Shown here: positions 10,156-22,121 of the stretch, one piece after another
Layout of the letters: each line of letters opens with the position of its first letter
How positions within the stretch are numbered: the stretch's first letter is position 1
DNA from: Thelonectria olida
Lineage: Eukaryota > Ascomycota > Sordariomycetes > Hypocreales > Nectriaceae
NCBI GenBank assembly: GCA_020736575.1
Contig: JAGPYM010000018.1
Span: 124,001-188,000, forward strand
Reading direction: 5' to 3'
Length of the DNA: 64,000 nucleotides
Made by a program: the position numbers and the translations under genes
The notes under the pieces: model-generated
Databases searched by the model: none
What the model was told of the DNA's origin: nothing
The model's input: the letters and a program-made list of their open reading frames with translations, nothing else

Positions 10156-12475
10156 ATGTCAGCCCTACCGACGCCCCAAGGGAGTCTGCAAGGTATATCG
10201 CCTCCCTCGTCTTCAACTACACCTCCGCAACTGCCCGAGGCTGCGAAACACAGACGCGTGCTCGCATGTGTTCTCTGTCACCATCGCAAAATCAGATGCG
10301 ATCGCAGATTCCCCTGCTCCAACTGCGCCAGGGCCGGTGTGCAATGCGTGCCAGCTACTGACCAGCCACGCCAAAGGAGACGTCGATTCCCAGAACGTGC
10401 GCTTCTGGACCGTCTTCGCAAGTATGAAGATCTCCTACGCCAGAATAACGTCGAGTTTGATCCTTTACACAAAGATGTCTCTGGAGGAAAAGAGATTCTT
10501 GTTCCAGCATATGATTCAGATGACGAGCATTCGGAGACTTCACCGTCTGCATTGAAGGACTTTCGGCCAGGCAGAGCCCGGAGTGAAATGTTAGCTAGAC
10601 TTATGAGTACGTGGAAATCAGTTAACTAACTTGACTAGGGACTTTTGGCACGCCATGGACACAGTGGTATGGCAAAAACTTCTTAATGATAGTGGCACTC
10701 TGTTAATCCTCAGTCAATAGTTTCACGGCCCGGACAGCCACAACGATACCCAAGAGGATGGTTGGCGAGAGGCTGCTGTAAAGGAAGCGTGGGATTCACT
10801 CTTTAGGAATACCGACCACCTCCTTCTTGGGTCGCGAAAGACGGTCATTGACTTGTCCACATTCCAGCCGCCACCTGCTCAGATCTTCAGACTCTGGCAG
10901 ATCTACCTGGACAACGTTAACCCGTTGCTCAAGGTCACCCACACACCTACCTTGCAGGCCCGGGTCGTTCAGGCCATCACGGATGTCGCCAATATCAGTG
11001 CCAACTTGGAGGCATTGATGTTCAGTATATACTGCATCTCGATTTTGAGCATTACGGACACCGATTGCCAGTCTATGTTTGGCTCATCTAAAGAGCATCT
11101 ATTGGTAAGGCATCAGTTTGCCTGTCAGCAAGCTCTAATAAATTGCGACTATCTCCGAACGAGTGATCGCGATTGTTTGACTGCTCTATATCTGTATTTG
11201 GTATGTAGTGCCGATTCTTGATTCGGTATTCGCTCACAACCCTAGGTCTCAGTCAGCCTCAACACGGATCCTCGATCCTTGTCCTCCATGCTCGGCGTTG
11301 CGATTCGGATTGCGAAACGCGTGGGAATCCATAGCGAGGCAGTCAATGCCAAGTTTGCTCCCCTCGAGGCCGAATCCCGCCGCAGGCTTTGGTGGTCGCT
11401 TGTACTATTCGATACTCGCATTGGCGAGAAGGCAGACCATAAAACTACCTCACTGGATCCGACATGGGACTGCAGCATTCCTCTGAATATCTACGACTCG
11501 GACCTCTGGCGAGAAATGAAGGAGACGCCGGTCGTCGAGCCGAAATCCACCGAGGCCATATTCTCAGTTGTCCGTTATGAGCTGGCAAATTTCATCCGCC
11601 ACTCGACGTTTTACCTGGACTTCTCAAGCCCGGCACTGAAGCCTATTGCGAAAGGTGGCCCTGTTGTGCAAGGCAGCGCCGTGACAGCTATGGAAGAGGC
11701 CATCGAGGACAGATTCCTCAGATTCTGCGACCCGGAGAACCCACTCCAATTTATGACAATCTGGACCGCTCGATCCCAGCTGGCTAAACTGAAGCTCATC
11801 GAGCATTACTCGAGGTATCTTAGTTCCCCGACGTTTCAGACCGAGTCGCAACGCAACACTGTGATCTCCTACGCATTTCAAATGCTGCAGGCCGATACAA
11901 AAATGGTCGCCTCGCCCCTCACCAAAGGATACCTTTGGCTGCTTCGGATTTATTTTCCACTTCCTGCATACGTTCATATACTCCAAGACCTGAGGAGGCG
12001 CCCACTCAATAATCTAGCCGAAAAGGCTTGGGAAATCTTGAGCGAAAGCTATACCGTCAGGTTCACTGCTCGAGAAGCTCAGGACACGCCTGACAACCCG
12101 CTGTACAAGTTCTTCATTGGTCTGGTTCTACAAGCATGGGAGGCACGTGTTGCTGCCCTGAAAAACGCAGTAGATCCATCATCGATTCCCAGCATTGTCT
12201 CTCAAATCAGGAGCTTGATATCGCAAGACGCACAAGAAAAGGATCAAAACCGACCTGAAGATTTAACAGCCTTCACCATGGATGACCTCAACATGACGAT
12301 GTCGATGGACTTCGACACACATGGACTCTTCTTTGGTATGAGTCAAGAAGATACGCGAGGAGAAGCTGCTTTGGGGATTAGCTCTGATCCTGATGGATCT
12401 AACACGATAGACACTCAAGCAATAGATGCGAGTTGGGTGGAAAAGACTTGGGACTTGAGCGGGCAATATAGCTAG
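10156..12475 (+). CDS. Zn2Cys6 transcription factor with fungal regulatory domain
   Basis: A spliced model with exons 10156-10606, 10639-10666, 10738-11200 and 11246-12475 gives 723 residues. The zinc cluster is at Cys 38, 41, 48, 54, 57 and 64, followed by RQRRRRFPERALLDRLRKYE, a basic linker and short coiled coil. The fungal-specific regulatory domain is clear in exons 3-4: IYLDNVNPLLKVTHTPT, then TDPRSLSSMLGVAIRIAKR and AESRRRLWWSLVLFDTRIGE. The last two introns have good signals. The 28-nt second exon is the weak point: a single longer intron with a weaker acceptor could replace it. The next gene is an OPT transporter on the same strand, which it might control; that is conjecture. Confidence 0.85.
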
Positions 12476-13407
12476 TCAGCTCTTCCAAGTCAGAAGCCAG
12501 ACTGTTTCAGACGATGAAGTCTTTAAACCTGAATAGCTCAGCTCAGCGAGAATATGCTTAGTAACCTATAGATAATCTTCCAACCCCGCGCGAACGGACG
12601 ATGTTAGTATCGAGCAAAAGGACCGACGAGCGAGGGGTTGGCGCTTCAGCTTCCTAATTTGGCATATCCCAGAGCACTCCACCAACATGGACCGCCCGAT
12701 AGCAAAAGTTCCCCGATGCCGTGAAGGTCTGAAGATAAGGGACGGATAAGTGTGCCGATGAGAATTGAGATTTCTCGAAAGAAAGCATCTCAGAGGGAGA
12801 AAATGCTAGCTAGAAGCTGACCGGAAAGCGGCAAAGAATAATGGTACCTAGCCGGGCATCTGTTCGAGGCAGAGGCACTTTTGTTGATGGCGAACGCTTT
12901 TCAAAGTAGATTGTTCGAGACTCCAGGGGATATGCATCGGATATCTACTACTGCCAGTAGTATGTTCTCATACTATTCCTGACTCTGCGGACATCTTCTC
13001 AATCGCGAAATGGAAAATTAATCACGCCAGTCGTTCCATATTATGTGTTTCATGGTTCATGTTGTGTAACGTGTGAATAGCTCCCCCTGTCGGTCATAAT
13101 CAGTATCCATCAATTGGTAGCTTGGTGAGACACGCGGCCTATCAACGCAATCCAATTTGAATCTAGATCAGCAATAAGTTGGTCCGGTCCACTCCTGTTA
13201 GAAATGTAACCATCATCACAAGTTCAAGATAAGCCCGAGGATGTCAATTGGGCAAGGATTTAACTTTACGGGCTTGTCGAAATTCTCTAACTCGTATAGA
13301 CTGCCGTGGCATATTTAAGAAAAAGGACTGGAGGAGAACCTATAGCCTTGGAAAAGGCGCCCAGCTTGGCAGTCGTCATCTCCCGAAACCACTCAAACGC
13401 CTCCACC
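12476..13407. other. Intergenic, promoter of the OPT transporter
   Basis: It contains the end of the regulator transcript and the OPT promoter, with a TATTTAAG element about 95 bp before the ATG. I see no gene in it. Confidence 0.5.
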
Positions 13408-15956
13408 ATGAACGAACCTGATCCATCTGATGTGACTGGTGCAGGTACCAGAAGCAACTTGAGAGAGAATGAGCCCTTTTCTAAGGAGAAGAGTGAGAGC
13501 CAGAGCGCCAGCCAGGATGTTGAGACTGGAAACAGTCATCTCGTTGAGCTCGAAGTCGACTTTGATCGCGTTCTTGTGAAGCAAGAAGATGAGGGTGACT
13601 ACGACGCTGACACAAGCCCATTCCCGGCGGTTCGGGCTGTCGTCCCAGAGACAGATGACACTGGTATTCCAGTAAACACTCTGCGTGCTTGGATCTTGGG
13701 AATCGTAAGGATCCGGAAATGATTCAAGACCTCGCTGACCGTGCAATTAGGTCTTCGTCTTTCTGGGGGCGGGAGTCAACCAGTTTTTTTCACTCAGATA
13801 TCCCGGAGTCCGCATCGTCTCTCTCGTTGCCGAGCTCTTGGCTTTCCCTCTTGGAGTTGCACTCGCAAAGATCTTACCAGTCAGTCGCTTCAATCCCGAT
13901 CGCCACTTCAATATTAAAGAGCATGCCTTGGTTACAATCATGGCGAATGTGTCTTTCGGGTTCGGATCTGCGGATGCAACCAACCTCGTGCAAGCTGCCA
14001 AGCTCTACGGTTTCAAACTTCCGCCTGGTCTTTCGGTCATGGCCGTCATTTGCTGCCAACTCAGCGGATATGCGGTTGCCGGTCTTGCCAGTCGATGGCT
14101 TGTGCAGCCAGCGACGATGATTTGGCCTGGAGTTCTCAGCAACGTTGCTCTGTTGAGCTCCCTCCACTCAAGAGCGAATGCCGTCGCTGACGGATGGAGA
14201 ATGACTCGCATTAAGTTCTTCATGGTAGTAGGCACCTGCGCCTTTATATGGTATTGGTTTCCGGGTCTGATCTTTACTGGCTTGAGCTACTTTTCGTGGA
14301 TCTGCTGGATCGCACCGAACAACTTGGCTGTGAACCAAGTCTTCGGCATGGTCACTGGGCTTGGACTCTTCCCTCTGACCTTCGACTGGTCCATGGTTGC
14401 GTACAACACCAACCCCCTCTTAAGCCCTCACTGGGCAGCCGCCAACGTCTTTGCTGGCTTTGCCGTCTTCTTTTGGGTCATTGTTCCCGCGATATACTAC
14501 ACCAATACCTGGTTCACGTCTTATCTGCCGTTGTGCACAGCCGATGTTTATGACCGTTATGGCCAGCTCTACAACGTCTCGCAGGTTGTGACAGGAGAAA
14601 GGTTTGACCAAGAGAAGTACTCTGCATACTCGCCTCCATATTTGCCGGCGACTTTTGCATTTGTCTATGGCCTGTCATTTGCGTCCATCACGAGGCAAGT
14701 CCTTGTTCACCCACCTACAAGCGGGCCAAAGCTAACTCAATCAGTGTTTTGTCACACATCTACTTCTTCCATTGGGATGAGCTGAAGCATGCGCTCCTCG
14801 GCTCTACCAAACTTGACATCCACGGCCGACTGATGACTGCTTATCACAAGGTCCCCTGGTGGTGGTGGGTCTCTGTCCTACTCGGCGTCCTCGCCATGAG
14901 CTTTGGATTAGCCGAGGGGTACGACACAGGCCTTCCCTGGTATGGAGTACTCCTGGCTTTTGTCATTCCAGCGATTTACATGGTACCTTGCGGTATGATT
15001 CAAGGAGTGACCAACGTAGATGCTAACCAACTTAATGTCCTTTCCGAGTTCATTGGCGGTTACATGTTTCAGGGTCGACCCATCGCCAACATTCTCTTCA
15101 AGATTCTGTCCACGGACGTTGTCGGCCAAGGCTTGTACTTTTCCTCTGACATGAAGCTGGGACACTATCTAAAGATTCCCCCGCGGACGCTCTTTTTTGC
15201 TCAAGGCCTTGCTACGGTCTTGGGTGCCTTGACTCAGATTGGCGTTACACAGTGGATGCTCGGCAATGTGGATGGTATATGCGAGGAGGGGCAAGCAAAT
15301 GGATTCTCATGTCCAAACGGTCGAACTGTTTTCTCGTCATCTGTGGTGAGTTACCATTCTTACCAACAGTTCGCTTGAACGCCTCTCACTCTTTCCCCCA
15401 GATTTGGGGCCTCGTCGGCCCTGCGCGTCTCTATTCCGTTGGCGCCATTTACAGTGGCTTGTTGCATTTCTTCTGGATCGGTCTTATTCTACCGCCTATC
15501 ACATATTTCATCTGGAAGAAGACAGGCAACGACTTTGTACGAAAGATCAACTGGCCGCTCATCTTTGTCGGGACATACAATGTCCCTCCTGCCACCGGAA
15601 TCAACTACAGCAGTTGGTATCTAGTCAACCTAGCATTCAACAAGGTCATTTATGGCAAGTTCTATGCCTGGTGGACAAAGTACAACTACGTTCTTGCTGC
15701 GGCGCTTGACAGCGGGCTGGCCATCAGTGGAATTGTCATCTTCTTCGCGGTAACATATGGGCCAAACGTACAATTCCCAGATTGGTGGGGGAATACGGTG
15801 TAAGTGAATCTCGACTTGTCTCGGTCACAGCCTCTAGAATGAGCTTTTGAACTAATTTTCACAAGATGGCAAAATACTGCCGATGGCTTAGGATTACCAT
15901 GGAAACAAATGCCAAAAAGCGGTTATTTTGGCCCTGCTAATGGGACTTGGTCTTGA
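13408..15956 (+). CDS. OPT-family oligopeptide transporter
   Basis: Five exons (13408-13704, 13751-14694, 14745-15345, 15402-15799, 15866-15956) encode 776 residues, the usual OPT length. An acidic N-terminal tail of about 95 residues precedes some 14 membrane segments. Family hallmarks are visible: the HALVTIMANVSFGFGSADAT block, NLAVNQVFGMVTGLGLFPLTFDW, and PCGMIQGVTNVDANQLNVLSEFIGG. The C-terminus has PPATGINYSSWYLVNLAFN, FPDWWGNTV and a final GPANGTWS. OPT proteins import small peptides, glutathione or metal chelates with protons across the plasma membrane; the substrate is unknown. The second intron starts with GC, in a strong GCAAGT context, and frame continuity requires it. Confidence 0.93.
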
Positions 15957-16314
15957 ATATGGAGATGGCTGAGGACGAACAGTTTCAGGGAGGGCGGGAT
16001 ATTTCAGACATGTCTATTCTCGGAAACTTTTTCTGCCCCGTCCTACGCGTTCACTCTTAATCCATACAATTCCTAACTAGGCCTGTGCCCGACTTTTTCC
16101 TATAGGGAATAGGAAGTCCGAGAACAGCTATCGAAGACTATGAGATACTACGGCTGGACAAGTCACGATATATAGCAGAAGGATCATCGGTAATTATCTC
16201 AATTATAACAAGAGTTTACCAGATAAACTGATACAAAAGCTTCTTATTAAGAAACATTCCTATTTGATACATGACCGGAGGGTTCGCGCACTCGAGGGGA
16301 TATCCTCTTACGAC
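15957..16314. other. Intergenic between convergent genes
   Basis: 358 bp shared by the 3' ends of the OPT gene and the first ACS permease. It is A+T-rich near 16190-16260, as expected of 3' UTRs. Nothing else is seen. Confidence 0.5.
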
Positions 16315-18117
16315 TTAGTAGACGTATCTAAAACTCAGGTTCTCCTTATCTGTAAGATCCTCCCATGCTCTCACAAGGGCATCGTCTCGGGCTTCAGCAA
16401 CACCTCGGGCAGCCATCTCATCGCGCTTCTTGTTCTGGTTAGTGAGGTACCATCGGAGGCTGAGAATGATGACGACAAGGAGGGAATAGCATCCAAGATG
16501 GGTGGCAAAGGCGGTGAAATATCGGGGACCGTCGTTTGCGAGGAAGACCTGGGGGCCTGATGTTTTGTTAGCAGAAGGTCAAGTCAAGTTGAGATGGGGG
16601 CCTCGTACCGATGGCGTTTCCAGCAGCCCAAAAGATAAAGTTGAAAGCCACGGCGACCGTCTTCTTGGTCTGGCCAGCAACGTTTCGGGAAATCATGGAC
16701 AGAGCTAGAGTACCAGCAGACCAGAAAGACAGAGTAATATAGTAGCAAATCAGAAGACCGATGTGCTGGGCATAAGTGTTGTTTGGGATCGTCATGAGAA
16801 GAATGGTACCGAGGAAGGACCTGCGACTATTAGAATGATGACTTAGGAGTGTTAAAAAGGGGGAAACTCACGGGACACAGAATCCCAACATGACAAAGAG
16901 GTTCTGGTTAGTCTTCTTGACCAGCCAGACTGAGGAGAGCAGCACAATAATGATGTAGAAGCCCAGGACCATGGCAAGCAGCTGGGTCTCCAGGGTGCTG
17001 AAACCGAAGCTCTTGATGATGATGTTGGCAAAGGCACCAAGGCCAGAGGTGGGAAGCGCAGTGCACATGGAGATGAGAGCGTATCCCCAGATCTGGGGGT
17101 CCTTGAGACCCTCGATGAACTGCTCCTTCTTGAATTTCTTGTTCTGGATACCGGTCTGGTTGTCTCGAACTCGCTCAACCATCTCATGCTTCTCCTGTTC
17201 AGTGAAGCAGTGAGCTCGCATGGGCGAATCGGGCATCCACCAGAGGACAAAGAAACCGAAGATGACCGAGATGACACCGTACGAGAGGAAGAGCCACTGC
17301 CACGACTTGAGGGGGCCCTTGTCGATCAGAGAGAAGCAGTAGGCCAGAAGACCTCCGACAATCTGCTGAGCTCCGTTCATCATGTACCTAAAACCACCTC
17401 GTTAGCAATGTTCCTCGGCACGCCGCTTTATTAGTGGACCTACCAATATGTGACTCGGGCGGCTTGTTCCTCGCGGCGGTACCACATACTGGACAGAAGA
17501 ACAAAGGCCGGCTGGCAAGCAGACTCAAAGATTCCAAGCAGGGTTCGCACAGTGACGAGGCCGGTAAAGTTCTTGCAGGCGGCGTGGCAGGCCAACGTCG
17601 TGCCCCAGGCGATGATACAGAAGCTGAGATATTTGGCGATCGGAACTCGGACAATGATGTAGTTCTGAGGATATTCCACGACTAATATAGCAATATAGAT
17701 ACATGTCGTCAACCAGGAGTACTGCGCAAAGGTGAAGAAATTAGTTTGGTCATGTTCAAGTGCGGTGGACGCGCGGTGGGAACTCACCTGCTGGCTGACG
17801 GAACCATCAGCATTCACCATGCCTGTGTCGGTGGTAATACCCATAATGGAGGCAAAGGAAAGAGTGCCCTTGTCAATGGCTTGGAGAAAGTATGTCAAGA
17901 TCATGACGAGCAGGACGCGTTTGTCGATCTTCTTTCGAAGCTCGATGTTTCGCTCCGGCGAGATCTCAATTCTCACATCGGAAGCATAGGCAGCGAGTTC
18001 TTTGTCGACTCGCTCCGAGTGTTGAGTCGGCTTTTCCAACTCTGTCGAGATGCGCTCGACAGAGGTCCGCTCGATTTCATTGGGCCGAACCTCCTTGTTG
18101 GTTTCGGGAGACGCCAT
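16315..18117 (-). CDS. MFS anion:cation symporter (Dal5/allantoate-permease type), copy A
   Basis: Five exons read on the minus strand (17788-18117, 17444-17721, 16872-17387, 16609-16820, 16315-16556) give 525 residues. The first exon is a long hydrophilic N-terminus ending in KKIDKRVLLVMILTYFLQAIDKG, the usual entry to TM1 in this family. Other signatures are GIFESACQPAFVLLSSMWYRREEQ, MPDSPMRAHCFTEQEK in the central loop and MISRNVAGQTKK in the second half. The family imports organic anions such as allantoate, nicotinate, pantothenate or, in bacteria, hexuronates. This gene is divergent from a GH105 enzyme, so a uronic-acid-containing sugar is a plausible substrate (inference). It is a paralogue of the permease at 24219. 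Confidence 0.9.
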
Positions 18118-19390
18118 GATGACAGGCTTGGAGGAGTGGAAAGATGGACTGAGATGGAGGATATGCGGCAACTCAGCAACAATCAATAGGCCACAGGACT
18201 TGGAAGATGTTAAACTGTCAGTGGAAGTAAGCTCGAGGTCAAGAAAGTCACGGCTGCCAACCATGGTTTTAAACTCCCAAGACACCGACTCGCCCCCGGC
18301 CGGGGGACTGGGGACTGGGGATACCCCGGGCGCTAGACACAAACTTGGAGCTTTCCCCATACCCCAGAACCATTAAGCAGCGTCCAAATTGACAAGGAGA
18401 GACACGAGATTTTCCCTCGTCCTCTCGCGAGAGACTTCCCCGAAGTCCCGATGGGGAGTTTCGGTGGCTCGGTGCGACGCAGTTTGAGTATTGGGGAAGA
18501 CGGTAAGCAACCCAACGGTTCGCTTCAACAGCGCCTCGGACGTGTCAATTGTGAGCTGAGCTTCGTCGGGGGAGGGTCCCGCAGTTGGAGGAAATTGAAC
18601 TGAGCAATTGAGTCAGACATTGATCAGGATACGATACCATGTTGCAGAGATCAGCGTGTCGGGAGACGCATCGACTGATGCAATGCCAGGGTCGGATGAA
18701 GATAGACAGGGCAACGCTGACAATCGAGTGCGACCATGGGTTGATTCTCCAAATCCGCGAGGCACTGCATGGCTTCAACTCGGCGGCCAAGGCTTTCAAA
18801 CTCCGCATGATTGAGCCTGTCTTGCCCAGACGGCTGGCTTCTCCTCATGTTTGCTGTACTTCCCCCCATGGTTCACGCTGAATTACTCATCCTCATCCCG
18901 GCTCAAACAAGCTTGGCAACAACCTTCTCTCTCTCCACTCACCTAATCTCTCTCTTTTCTCTGCTCTCCGCCTCCTCTCTCCCCCGCCCCCAGGGACTCT
19001 CCACCCCCACCCCCACAGCTGTCTCCATCACTCAAGGATGCGGAGAAGCTGTGGAGTGATAACACACCATTCACCGCAGCACTTCCTTCAGAACAGGGCA
19101 AAGAGAGGCCCAACGCACTCCCATTGCTCGGTCACCATCGGACCGAGTCTGGATGATCCATCACCGAGGTGGCCTGGTGAGTTAGGCGACTCCAGTTAAC
19201 CCACCAGTCAAGACCCCGCGGACAACACCCCCCCTTTAAGTTGCCTGGTCGCTCTCTTCTCGGCTTGCTTCTCTTAGCTGTGACTACATACCACCAAAAG
19301 CAATAGATTCTGCAGCCGAGCACCTATTCGGGCGAAGGACCATACCACATTGTTATCATTTAGCCCCTTTTGTGCCTATCTCTCTACATC
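18118..19390. promoter_or_regulatory. Shared divergent promoter of ACS permease A and GH105
   Basis: 1.27 kb between two divergent starts with no convincing gene. CreA-like sites cluster close to the permease (listed separately). A single core TCGGACCGA at 19138-19146 is the reverse complement of the core of the maltose-promoter palindromes; one copy could be chance. The segment 18930-19020 is strongly pyrimidine-rich. Confidence 0.6.
18293..18329. promoter_or_regulatory. CreA/Cre1-like cluster with a 14-bp palindrome
   Basis: The perfect palindrome CCCCCGGCCGGGGG (18293-18306) presents CCGGGG on both strands. It is followed by CTGGGG at 18308 and 18315 and CCCCGG at 18324. Five SYGGRG matches in 37 bp suggest carbon-catabolite repression of the adjacent permease, about 180 bp from its ATG. 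Confidence 0.5.
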
Positions 19391-20509
19391 ATGCCTACTC
19401 ATATGCACGGCATCGCGGCGGACCACATTCACACGCAGGTCCGCCAGCTCATCCATGAGCTCGTCAACATCAAAGACACCACAGGAGAGTTCCTGATGAC
19501 GCTCGCCGATGGCCAGGTCATCGACACCAAGGGCTGGAATGACTGGGAGTGGACGCACGGCATTGGCCTGTACGGCATCTGGAAGTACTACGAGCTGACG
19601 GGCGAGGATGAGTGGCTCAAGATCATCGAGGACTGGTTCCAGGCGCGCTTCAAAGAGGGCCACAAGGGAAAGAACATCAACACTATGGCCGTCTTCCTGA
19701 CCCTTGCCTACGTCTATGAGAAGACGCGCAACCCAACCTATCTGCCGTGGCTCGACAGCTGGGCAGAGTGGGCGTACCACGACCTCCCCAGGACAAAGTA
19801 CGGCGGCATGCAGCACATCACCTACCTCGAGGTCAACGAGCAGCAGCTGTGGGACGACACGCTGATGATGACGGTGATGCCGCTGGCCAAGATTGGCGTG
19901 CTGCTGAACAAGCCGCACTACGTGGCCGAGGCCAAGCGCCAGTTCCTCATCCACATCCAATACCTGTTCGACACCAAGACGGGTCTGTTCTTCCACGGAT
20001 GGACGTTCAAAGAGGGCGGGCACAACTTTGCCGACGCGCGATGGGGCCGCGGCAACAGCTGGGTGACGATTGTGATTCCCGAGTTCCTCGAGCTTCTCGG
20101 TCTCGAGGACGGCGATCCGATCCGCTCACATCTGCTCAACACGCTCAATTCGCAGTGCGAAGCGCTCTCCAAGCTCCAGTTGCCCAACGGCCTGTGGCGG
20201 ACGCTCCTCGACGTGCCCGAGGAAGAAGGCTCGTACGTTGAGGCCAGCGCGACAGCGGGTTTCGCGTACGGCATCCTCAAGGCGGAGAGGCGCAAGTACA
20301 TTGGCAAGGAGTACTCCGAGGTTGCCGTCAAGGCGATCAAGGCGGTGCTGGAAAACATTAGCCCCGAGGGAGAGCTGCTGAACACGTCGTTTGGCACGGG
20401 CATGGGACACGATTTGCAGCATTATAAGGATATTCCGCGGACGAGTATGCCGTATGGACAGGCGATGGCCATGATGGCGCTGGTGGAGTACCTGCGGGTG
20501 TTTGTGTAG
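19391..20509 (+). CDS. GH105 unsaturated rhamnogalacturonyl/glucuronyl hydrolase
   Basis: A 372-residue intronless enzyme of the YteR/YesR family, almost the same length as Bacillus YteR. Recognisable blocks are WEWTHGIGLYGIWKYYELTG near residue 53, the WDDTLMM segment with the Asp155-Asp156 pair where the catalytic Asp of the family lies, WGRGNSWV, SATAGFAYGILKAER and PYGQAMAMMALVEY at the end. The family removes the unsaturated uronic acid left at the non-reducing end of pectin or glycan fragments by lyases, through hydration of the double bond. There is no signal peptide, so it should act in the cytosol. An upstream GTG-initiated extension was discarded. It is divergent from an ACS permease. 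G+C is higher than in its neighbours. Confidence 0.93.
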   Translation: MPTHMHGIAADHIHTQVRQLIHELVNIKDTTGEFLMTLADGQVIDTKGWNDWEWTHGIGLYGIWKYYELTGEDEWLKIIEDWFQARFKEGHKGKNINTMAVFLTLAYVYEKTRNPTYLPWLDSWAEWAYHDLPRTKYGGMQHITYLEVNEQQLWDDTLMMTVMPLAKIGVLLNKPHYVAEAKRQFLIHIQYLFDTKTGLFFHGWTFKEGGHNFADARWGRGNSWVTIVIPEFLELLGLEDGDPIRSHLLNTLNSQCEALSKLQLPNGLWRTLLDVPEEEGSYVEASATAGFAYGILKAERRKYIGKEYSEVAVKAIKAVLENISPEGELLNTSFGTGMGHDLQHYKDIPRTSMPYGQAMAMMALVEYLRVFV

Positions 20510-22121
20510 AACGAGTTTGTGTACGAAGAGTGATGACGAATGACCTACGGTACCTTATGATAGATTGGACATAGGTACTGGAATGAATTTGCGTGACATG
20601 TTGTCATTATCTTGCATCCCGAAACCCTCATTCGAGTATCTGTAAGTCTGAAGATGTTGCGGGCAGACCACACTCGAGCAAGGATAGTCTCGGCCGAATC
20701 GGACATTTCCTTCGAAGAGCCGCTGATAAGCTGAGGCCTATCCTCTGCGGCACACAGGCCTAGGGAGAGAGAGGTGAGCATGATGGTTGCTGCAGGTTGC
20801 CTTGCCGGCTCCAATGTCCGAAATGCTGAAGTTGGTCCTAAACTGGGCGTCGGATGGCGTGGCCAAGGCACGCCACATGGCTGTTGGAGATCAAAACTCA
20901 ACGTGAATCTTGATTCAAGCCCTCGTGATCTACGGCGTTGATCGGCAGGGTCATCCTCTATGGTCCAAGTGAGCCAGCGAACAACACAATTCACCTGCAC
21001 AGGGAGAAGTTCTTGCGTCTTGCTCCAAGAGCGAGAAATGGCGGAACACGACCAAAAGACCGAATTAGTAAAATAGTCGATGCTATTGGCTCTCGTTTCA
21101 TCCGAGTTCAGACCAATGTCTCGGAGATGGTGATGGTGGTGACGGTGGTGGTGGTGGCGATCGTGGCGTTACTGGCCAGAAAAGACGGGAGGGGCGCAGG
21201 GCGATAACGGGCACGCGACAAGAGGACGACGACGGGCTCAGGTGTCCCAACAGGGAATAAAGCATTCATGGACATGATGGAGATGGAAGGCTTGTCGGCT
21301 TTACGAACAAGGCGGCTGATGCTTGCCATTTGGTGGCTCGTCTTCGGTCTTGAGCATGGACATTACTTTTAATCGAATACAAGTGCCTGCATAAGACAAT
21401 CCAAACCACATTGCTTCTTCTGTCCGTAATCGCTCATGCAAACAACGGCACACGGAGATGCATGTACATTCTCATCCACCAACGTCATTGCAGGGCTTCT
21501 AGGGCCCTTTCCAGCGGAGATTTCCTCCTGGCCACCGAACACCCCCGCGTCGTCGGGCCATTTTGTCGAGGTCATCTGGCCCGGCGAGTGGGACACTGGG
21601 AGTGGGAGGGAGGGCGGGATGCTCCGACGGCCTCGCTCTCAGAGACTCGCGAAACGGATCTCGGTCGAAATGCCGGATACCGCTTGATGGGCCCTGGAAC
21701 CCCTGGAAGAAGTGAAAATCTCTCCATGCTTTGGGTCTCTCGGGTGACACTCTACCCTCAATTGATGACGCCCATCTCTGTTTTAGTTCCCGGAGTGGGT
21801 TTGGCTGAAAGCTGCAGAACCGGCGAGACAGTCATCGATCGTTTGACCAAAAAGTAACGCGTTCTTCCATCCTTCTCCAACTTCCTTTCCTCGATACTAC
21901 GCATTCTCTCTCCCAATCCGCTTCTGGCTCAGCATGCGATTGTTGCCTTGCCATCTGCAGCAAGCTCTCGCTGGCCGTCCCTGGCCACCCCGCAAAGTCG
22001 AAATCTGAGAGGGAAAAACTACGTCACTACCGCTAAAGAAGCCCACTCACCACCAAGGTCTTGGTCCTCATCCGTATCTCGTACCAGAAACAAAACAACC
22101 ACCTCTTCTGCTTCGCCCAGC
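20510..22121. other. Intergenic, 1.6 kb
   Basis: The GH105 3' region is followed by the promoter and leader of the DHA1 transporter. A GGT-rich microsatellite-like run lies at 21127-21158. An open frame entering the transporter from 21948 begins at TTG only. No gene is convincing. Confidence 0.5.

Noticed and set aside
8927..15956. Reading the secreted protein, second regulator and OPT gene as a secondary-metabolite cluster
   Set aside because: No polyketide synthase, peptide synthetase, terpene cyclase or tailoring enzyme is present anywhere in the window.
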